Source of the DNA: Pseudomonas fluorescens
Lineage (GTDB): Bacteria > Pseudomonadota > Gammaproteobacteria > Pseudomonadales > Pseudomonadaceae
NCBI RefSeq assembly: GCF_900215245.1
Contig: NZ_LT907842.1
Location: 6,076,001-6,140,000, forward strand
Reading direction: 5' to 3'
Length of the DNA stretch: 64,000 bases
The translations under genes were made by a program, and so were the position numbers. Shown here piece after piece: positions 59,234 through 64,000 of this stretch (its first letter is position 1; every line of letters starts with the position of its first letter). The notes under the pieces were generated by a model. The model made no database searches and was not told the origin of the DNA. It saw only the letters and a list, made by a program, of their open reading frames with translations.

Positions 59234-59824
59234 ATGATCAGCAACCACCTCAGCATGATCGAGGAACTGCGACCGGTCTCGGATGAGCTGGCCGCCCAGA
59301 TCGCCGAGTTCGTAGCAGCTGGCGGCGAAATCGAAGTGGCCGAACCTCCACCGCCACCGAAGCCAGTGGTGTATGTGCCCCAGGAGCCCCCGGCGCCGAA
59401 GCCATTTGTTCGTCGTCGGGTTGAAGCACCTCCCCTGCCCCTCGACAAGAATGACATCCGCACCCGGGCACGCCTCAAGCTTGTTGAGCAGATACGCCAG
59501 CTCGGCGTCACGCACACCCAGACCGAAGTCGCCGCTGCACTTGGTGTAAGCCGACGGCTAATCTATAACCACGCTGCCCGCTATGACATCACCTTCCAGC
59601 CTCCAACCCGGGGCGGCGCACGCAACCTGGTGCACAACACCGTCGACAAGGAGCGCGACGCGAAGTATGTCGAGCGGATCAGGGCATTCATGGAGCTGGG
59701 CATCAGCCGGCGCCAGTGCTGCGGGAAGCTCGCCATCAGCAATAAGGCCTTCGAGCGGATCATCGCGGCCCACGGCATCGACTATCCCAAAGCGCGCCAA
59801 GGCAGAACCTCATGCGCCGCATAG
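59234..59824 (+). CDS. Helix-turn-helix phage protein
   Basis: 196 aa. An acidic/Pro-rich linker (EVAEPPPPPKPVVYVPQEPP) precedes a helix-turn-helix (HTQTEVAAALGVSRRLIYNH) and a second helical repeat (ISRRQCCGKLAISNKAFERI). Probably DNA-binding; role unknown. Follows the exonuclease closely. Confidence 0.7.
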   Translation: MISNHLSMIEELRPVSDELAAQIAEFVAAGGEIEVAEPPPPPKPVVYVPQEPPAPKPFVRRRVEAPPLPLDKNDIRTRARLKLVEQIRQLGVTHTQTEVAAALGVSRRLIYNHAARYDITFQPPTRGGARNLVHNTVDKERDAKYVERIRAFMELGISRRQCCGKLAISNKAFERIIAAHGIDYPKARQGRTSCAA

Positions 59825-59893
59825 CCCGCATCCAGCAACGCAAACGCCAAACCTGGCTCGCACTGCCGGCCAGAGGAATAGCAGAGGTAGGGC

Positions 59894-60142
59894 ATGGCCA
59901 AGAATCCAGCCGAACGCAAGCGCGACCAGCGCGAAAGGGACAAGTTGACCAAGGCGGAAAAGGAAGCCGCCCTACTGTCACGCCAGATCGTCACGAAGCT
60001 TTATCACAACGATGACGCGGCGCTGAAACGGGTCATGGCCAGGACGAATATCGGCGAAGAGCAGGACCTGATTTCCCGTTTCATTCGCGGCGCTGACCGT
60101 ATGACCGACGAGCAGTTGGCAGACCACATTCGCATTACGTGA
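59894..60142 (+). CDS. Basic small phage protein
   Basis: 82 aa, AGAGGTAG upstream. Strongly basic N-terminus (NPAERKRDQRERDKLTKAEK) then helical IGEEQDLISRFIRGADRMTD. No family known. Confidence 0.6.
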   Translation: MAKNPAERKRDQRERDKLTKAEKEAALLSRQIVTKLYHNDDAALKRVMARTNIGEEQDLISRFIRGADRMTDEQLADHIRIT

Positions 60143-60240
60143 CATCTCACCGTGACTTACTAAAACGACACCCAATGGATGCCGTCTTTCATATTTAACA
60201 GCCGCTCAACTATACGATAAGCAGCAGTCCGTAGGTGTTA

Positions 60241-60408
60241 TCAGAGGTCGGAGTGCAACTTCTTAACTTCATCTTTTGGAATTATTGCGAGAATAGAGCC
60301 ATCAGCGGCCAATAGAACATATTGATGCCCTTGGTCCGTGACTTTTACGGCCTTGTCGTAGACCTGAATGTTGCCTTCGTAATCTTCTACAGCTACAGCC
60401 ATTTTCAT
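60241..60408 (-). CDS. Small beta-fold protein with conserved leader (copy 1)
   Basis: 55 aa from ATG 60408 (AAGGAGAA upstream). [20 protein letters not shown] then [15 protein letters not shown]: beta strands. Shares its ribosome-site leader with the gene at 61577 (see repeat). Leftward in the early region, monocistronic. Confidence 0.6.
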   Translation of the reverse strand: MKMAVAVEDYEGNIQVYDKAVKVTDQGHQYVLLAADGSILAIIPKDEVKKLHSDL

Positions 60409-60455
60409 TTCTCCTTGAACCGGCTCCATGCCGGGCCAGAACAGATACCCCATAT
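60397..60455 (-). repeat. Shared 5' leader, copy 1
   Basis: The 38 bases 60397-60434 match 61784-61821 at 36 positions and include a GCCGG/CCGGC hairpin just before the AAGGAG. A second block ATACCCCATAT (60445-60455) also matches. Confidence 0.8.
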
Positions 60456-60525
60456 AAAACCAAAACGCCATTATACCTTTGTTGCATCCGGTAACGGAGG
60501 GCGGCGCCTACCTGAGGTAAACGCA

Positions 60526-61533
60526 ATGCCCATTCTCCACAGCGTAATCCACAAGATCGACAAGAAGCCCGACGGCACCCCGGCTGCGCTGCACCTGGCC
60601 AGCGCCGAGCAGGAAGATAGTGGCGCCCGCGACGATCTGATGAGCCAACTCAACGAAAGCTACAACGCCACAACCGGAAAGGCCTGGGGCTTCTTCCATG
60701 CTGAATCGGGCGTTCACCCGCTGAGCGGCTGGCTTTCCAAATACATGGCCGGCGGATCCAACTTCCTCGAATTCAGCACCGACGCCGTAGAGCACCTGAT
60801 CAGGCTAATGGAAGAATCGAACCTCAGCACCGGAGGGCACGCCCTCTTCTGCCACTACCAGCAAGGCCTGACCGAATACCTGGTCATCGCCCTGGTGCAG
60901 GAAACCGAAGCGGTGACCATGACCAAAGAGCTGCACCTGATGACGGTGAAGCGTCTAGACCTGGATCACATCCGCCTGGCGGCACGCATCAATATCAGCG
61001 AGTGGCAGAACAACCCGCAGTCGAAGCAGTACATCTCGTACCTCAAGGGCAAACAGGGCCGCAGGATCAATGAGTACTTCCACGACTTTATCGGTTGCCA
61101 GGAAGGGATCGATGGCCCAAGCGAAACCCGGACCTTGCTCAAGGCGTTCAGCGACTTTGTTGAACGTGAGGATCTACCAGAAGAGTCGGCACGCGAGAAG
61201 ACGCACGCGCTGGTCAGCTACTCCATGGCCCAGGCCAAGGTGGGCCAGCCGATCACCCTCGACGAGCTGTCAGAGCTGATCGACGAAGATCGGCCGAAGA
61301 ACTTCTACGACTTCATCAAGGCAAAGGACTACGGGCTTTCCGAGACCCTGCCGCCGGACAAGAAGACGCTCAACAAATTCCGGCGTTTCACCGGCCGGGC
61401 TGAAGGCATGTCGATCAGCTTCGAAGCGCACCTTCTGGGTGACAAGATCAAGTTTGACGAAGAAGGCGGCACACTGACACTGCGCGGCCTGCCAACGCAG
61501 CTCACCGAACAGCTCAAGCGCGCAACGGCCTGA
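60526..61533 (+). CDS. YejK/NdpA-like nucleoid-associated protein
   Basis: 335 aa, the same length as E. coli Yej[21 protein letters not shown], then [20 protein letters not shown] and [20 protein letters not shown] match the family almost along its whole length, ending [20 protein letters not shown]. Binds DNA and associates with the nucleoid. Unusual in a phage early region; may organise phage or host DNA. Confidence 0.9.
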   Translation: MPILHSVIHKIDKKPDGTPAALHLASAEQEDSGARDDLMSQLNESYNATTGKAWGFFHAESGVHPLSGWLSKYMAGGSNFLEFSTDAVEHLIRLMEESNLSTGGHALFCHYQQGLTEYLVIALVQETEAVTMTKELHLMTVKRLDLDHIRLAARINISEWQNNPQSKQYISYLKGKQGRRINEYFHDFIGCQEGIDGPSETRTLLKAFSDFVEREDLPEESAREKTHALVSYSMAQAKVGQPITLDELSELIDEDRPKNFYDFIKAKDYGLSETLPPDKKTLNKFRRFTGRAEGMSISFEAHLLGDKIKFDEEGGTLTLRGLPTQLTEQLKRATA

Positions 61534-61544
61534 GGCCCAAAGTA

Positions 61545-61572
61545 GCGCCGCTCTCTGGAAGGAAAGCGGCGC
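61545..61572 (+). terminator. Hairpin between converging genes
   Basis: GCGCCGCT ... AGCGGCGC, 8-bp stem, weak T-run. Sits between the YejK and the leftward small gene. Confidence 0.5.
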
Positions 61573-61576
61573 CTGC

Positions 61577-61795
61577 TTATGCCTTAGCTCGTACGGAAGC
61601 GACAGCCGCCTCAACCTCATTCCATGCATTGCTGACGTGTGGATGCTCTGCTTGACGATACTTCGAGTTGTCGATGATTAAGGATTTAGCTTTCTGGCTG
61701 ATCTTTACCAGGTCCAAATCTAGATCTTGAGCCGCGCCCAACACTGCGACAAGGGCCTGCTCTAAAGCTATTTCACGATCTGTAGCCATTTTCAT
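61577..61795 (-). CDS. Small helical protein with conserved leader (copy 2)
   Basis: 72 aa from ATG 61795 (AAGGAGAG upstream). Helical (IALEQALVAVLGAAQDLDLD then SNAWNEVEAAVASVRAKA). Unlike the beta-fold protein with the same leader, so only the leader is shared. Confidence 0.6.
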   Translation of the reverse strand: MKMATDREIALEQALVAVLGAAQDLDLDLVKISQKAKSLIIDNSKYRQAEHPHVSNAWNEVEAAVASVRAKA

Positions 61796-61841
61796 CTCTC
61801 CTTGATCCGGCTCCATGCCGGTCACCCGTAATACCCCATAT
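61784..61841 (-). repeat. Shared 5' leader, copy 2
   Basis: See copy 1. 61784-61821 plus ATACCCCATAT at 61831-61841. Confidence 0.8.
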
Positions 61842-61901
61842 CAACGAATCACGCCAGCCGGCGAGGATCACCTATGTCTCACCCGCTTGCTCAGATTGCA
61901 T

Positions 61902-61926
61902 AAAAAACGCCCCGAAAGGGGCGTTC
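61902..61926. terminator. Intrinsic terminator
   Basis: A6-CGCCCC-GAAA-GGGGCG-TTCATTT; good leftward T-run, ends the gene at 61935. Confidence 0.75.
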
Positions 61927-61934
61927 ATTTACTC

Positions 61935-62216
61935 TTACTTTTGCCCATTGGCGACACTTCGACCACGATCAAAACCCCAGTCAATGGCTTCTTGGACAGT
62001 CATGCCTTGAGCATTATCGGTGTAATCCTCGAGGACGGGCTTTCCTTCGGCGGTGTGAACTCCAACAAAAAGCTGGATCTGCCCGCTGCTTAGCTGCCGG
62101 CCGCACGCCTCAATAAATACCCCGTTCGGCAGCGTTTCCTCCTTGCTCGAGTAGGGCACGCGTGCAGCTGCCCAATCGAAATACGCTTTTGTTCTTTGAC
62201 GTGTAATCGGCGCCAT
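61935..62216 (-). CDS. Small leftward phage protein, unknown
   Basis: 93 aa, AGGGGTAGGG upstream. KAYFDWAAARVPYSSKEETL, then beta sequence (GQIQLFVGVHTAEGKPVLED). Not recognised. Own terminator. Confidence 0.55.
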   Translation of the reverse strand: MAPITRQRTKAYFDWAAARVPYSSKEETLPNGVFIEACGRQLSSGQIQLFVGVHTAEGKPVLEDYTDNAQGMTVQEAIDWGFDRGRSVANGQK

Positions 62217-62291
62217 TGCCCTACCCCTGGCTCAAAGTTGAACGACGAGTAAGGCACATCATTTCAGTTATCGCCAATCAGCGAGGCCCCT

Positions 62292-63071
62292 ATGTCCGCA
62301 CAACAGATAGACGAAAAGAAGCTCGATCGCGCGATCCGCAAGATCAAGCACTGCCTGGCCCTGGCACAAAGTGCCAACGAAAACGAGGCTGCAACCGCAC
62401 TCCGGCAGGCCCAGGCATTGATGCGCGAGTACCGGCTGACTGAGATAGATGTGAAGCTGAGCGACGTCGGTGAGGTTGAGTCGTCCCTGTTCCGCGCCAA
62501 GCGACGACCAGCGTGGGATCAGCAGCTGAGCATCGCTGTAGCAGACGCATTCAACTGCACAACCCTGCGGCGCCGTACTTGGTGCTCCGCAAAAGACCAA
62601 ATTATTGAGTGCGCAACATTCGTCGGCGTGTCTCCCGCCCAAAACATCGCCCTGTACGCGTATGAGGCGCTGCACACCAAGCTTACTCAGGCGCGCAAGG
62701 AGTACTGCTCGGGCGTCAGGTCTGGAGTTCATCGCAGCCAGTATTCGGCAGAAACTGCCGGCGATCACTTTGCACTGGCGTGGGTCTGGGAGGTGCAGTC
62801 GAAGCTAAAAGCTCTTGTGCCTCAAGGCGAAGATGATCCGCTCGGGAGTCCCGCCACCGGCCAAGACCTCGTCGCGATTCAGGCGCAGGACAAGGCATTG
62901 ATCAGCGAATATCTCGCTACTCAGGAAATCGGGAAATCCAGGAAAGGTAAGGCGGTAGAGCTGGATCTAAACGCCCAAATCGCCGGGATGCTTGCTGGTA
63001 GCAAGGTTGACCTGCACGCCGGCATCGCACGCGGCGGCGAGGACACCATTGCGCTATCCGTAATCGCCTGA
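62292..63071 (+). CDS. DUF2786 protein
   Basis: 259 aa. DRAIRKIKHCLALAQSANEN then EAATALRQAQALMREYRLTE is the DUF2786 N-terminal helical pair; the second domain (AVADAFNCTTLRRRTW, FVGVSPAQNIALYAYEALHT, RSGVHRSQYSAETAGDHFAL) is the usual DUF7168-like partner. Common in Pseudomonas phages; function unknown. Confidence 0.88.
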   Translation: MSAQQIDEKKLDRAIRKIKHCLALAQSANENEAATALRQAQALMREYRLTEIDVKLSDVGEVESSLFRAKRRPAWDQQLSIAVADAFNCTTLRRRTWCSAKDQIIECATFVGVSPAQNIALYAYEALHTKLTQARKEYCSGVRSGVHRSQYSAETAGDHFALAWVWEVQSKLKALVPQGEDDPLGSPATGQDLVAIQAQDKALISEYLATQEIGKSRKGKAVELDLNAQIAGMLAGSKVDLHAGIARGGEDTIALSVIA

Positions 63072-63111
63072 GCCCCTCCCCTCCACCGACCCGGCATGGA
63101 CCAGCTTGAGA

Positions 63112-63369
63112 TTACGATCCAATATCGCGTCTGAACGAATACAGGATGTTGTTTTTTTCGTCAGCAACAATCCATTCCTTGCCGACGGAATCGATCTTAC
63201 CGACGAGCAAACTGTTTGCCGCATACAACTCATCGTCGATGACTTGGAAGCGCAGAACACCCTTTTCGTCTAACACCGAACCATCAGACCGAATTGGCCC
63301 TACGGCCGGCGCGATAGGCCAGCGCCCTGCATAGAGGGTGAATCCACCCTTCTTGAATTCCTCAATCAT
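63112..63369 (-). CDS. Small leftward phage protein, unknown
   Basis: 85 aa from ATG 63369 with GGAG 9 bases upstream. FTLYAGRWPIAPAVGPIRSD then beta strands DELYAANSLLVGKIDSVGKE. Not recognised. Confidence 0.55.
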   Translation of the reverse strand: MIEEFKKGGFTLYAGRWPIAPAVGPIRSDGSVLDEKGVLRFQVIDDELYAANSLLVGKIDSVGKEWIVADEKNNILYSFRRDIGS

Positions 63370-63462
63370 CCCTATCACTCCGGTTGGCTAAAGGACGAAC
63401 TGTAGCTGATCCGAGAAATGTCACCACTCCACCGCCCGGGCGTGGCCCGGCACGGACTCACC

Positions 63463-64000
63463 ATGCCTACCGAAAACCGCAAGCCCGACATCCGAAGCAT
63501 CGTTACCGACTCGCTCGTCGGTATGATCGCCGCTGTTACTCGGACTACGCCGCCGGCGAACGAGCCGCTGCCGTCATTCATCCAGGCACCTGTTGATCGA
63601 GCAGTTGACCGCATCAGGTCGTTCCTGCTGCCAGGTGTAACCCTCCAGGCCGCCCGCGCCAACCGCGTCTACGTGGCCGGGCCGATGACGGGCATCGAGG
63701 ACTTCAACTACCCGGCCTTCAATGCCGTGGCCGACCAGCTGCGCGCCCAAGGCTACGAAGTCGAGAACCCCGCAGACCACGGCATCGTCGAGGGTGCCCA
63801 GTGGGCCGACTACATGGCCTACGACCTGACGCGCCTGGGCCTTTGCGGAATGATCGCCCTGCTGCCGGATTGGGAGAAGTCGCAAGGCGCCCGCCTGGAA
63901 GTCCTGATCGCCGAACGCCTCGGCATGACGGTTGTGAATGCCCATGATTTGTTAACGAAGAACACTGAAGGGTCAAGAGCTAAAAGTGACCATCCCCCCC
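63463..64000 (+). CDS. DUF4406/deoxyribosyltransferase-like protein, 3' end outside window
   Basis: About 179 codons visible, open to the window edge. After a Pro/Thr-rich start, NRVYVAGPMTGIEDFNYPAF then NAVADQLRAQGYEVENPADH and ALLPDWEKSQGARLEVLIAE match DUF4406, a Rossmann-type fold related to nucleoside 2-deoxyribosyltransferases (YVAGPMTG and the Asp-Trp-Glu-x-Ser-x-GA motif). Acts on nucleotides, probably phage nucleotide salvage. ATG 63463 has only a weak ribosome site. Confidence 0.8.
   Translation, partial: MPTENRKPDIRSIVTDSLVGMIAAVTRTTPPANEPLPSFIQAPVDRAVDRIRSFLLPGVTLQAARANRVYVAGPMTGIEDFNYPAFNAVADQLRAQGYEVENPADHGIVEGAQWADYMAYDLTRLGLCGMIALLPDWEKSQGARLEVLIAERLGMTVVNAHDLLTKNTEGSRAKSDHPP

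Noticed and set aside
59812..60015. Rightward 67-codon frame
   Set aside because: Overlaps the better-supported gene at 59894 in another frame.
1..64000. CRISPR array
   Set aside because: No regularly spaced direct repeats of 24-40 bases seen.
1..64000. Insertion sequence or transposase
   Set aside because: No transposase motif or paired terminal repeats; IstB-like similarity of the gene at 47007 is the DnaC helicase loader in a phage replication operon.

Overview
The window looks like a Pseudomonas chromosome, probably of the P. fluorescens group. It is GC-rich with Pseudomonas-type codon use, it carries families that are largely Pseudomonas-restricted (DUF1654, DUF2388-like), and two sites match the Pseudomonas/E. 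coli LexA box closely. This placement rests on family recognition only, because no search could be run.

Layout. (1) 1-6172, + strand: a tight five-gene cluster. Two genes are paralogues whose ends resemble the N-terminal half of VioB/RebD-type proteins; the others are a secreted Cys-rich protein, a secreted CxxCH (c-heme) protein and an NHL-type beta-propeller. I cannot assign a pathway, and this is the least familiar system in the window. (2) 6181-10043: chromosomal genes: an ABM monooxygenase broken by one amber codon, a GNAT acetyltransferase, a fasciclin protein, an Hsp20 chaperone behind a sigma-32-like promoter, and a CigR-family protein. (3) About 10.1-13.7 kb: a decayed prophage remnant, with an integrase fragment with a nonsense codon, a holin, a frameshifted com gene, a gene split at a slippery A-AAA-AAC, an amber-interrupted phage gene and a 3' tRNA-Ser fragment. 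(4) 13858-15483: a chemoreceptor gene. (5) From about 15.9 kb to beyond 64 kb: a largely complete lambda-like siphovirus prophage that starts at a 3' tRNA-Cys-like fragment (candidate attL). No integrase is seen; it is expected past the right edge.

Prophage logic. The immunity region sits at 49.4-50.4 kb. A LexA-like S24 repressor gene (rightward) faces a Cro-like gene (leftward) across three 16-bp operators spaced exactly 24 bp. The likely PRM gives a leaderless repressor mRNA. Two more copies of the operator flank and overlap a near-consensus promoter at 53.8 kb (PL analogue), followed by a boxA/boxB nut-like site. Leftward from cro come a replication O protein with an iteron origin inside its gene, a DnaC-like loader, NinB, NinG, a positional Q analogue, and then the late operon: Com, a beta-propeller protein, holin, metallopeptidase, terminase, portal, head, tail (with a G/GT programmed frameshift), tail fibre, endolysin and nested Rz/Rz1. 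Rightward from PL come small early genes, RecT, YqaJ exonuclease, a YejK-like nucleoid protein and others.

Accessory cargo ('morons') interrupts the late operon at 24.3-26.1, 36.5-37.1 and 42.7-43.1 kb, and a SOS-box-linked and lysogenic set lies at 50.4-53.7 kb. The holin and com genes occur twice, once in the remnant and once in the intact prophage, with different genes between them, which suggests a swappable Com-X-holin cassette.
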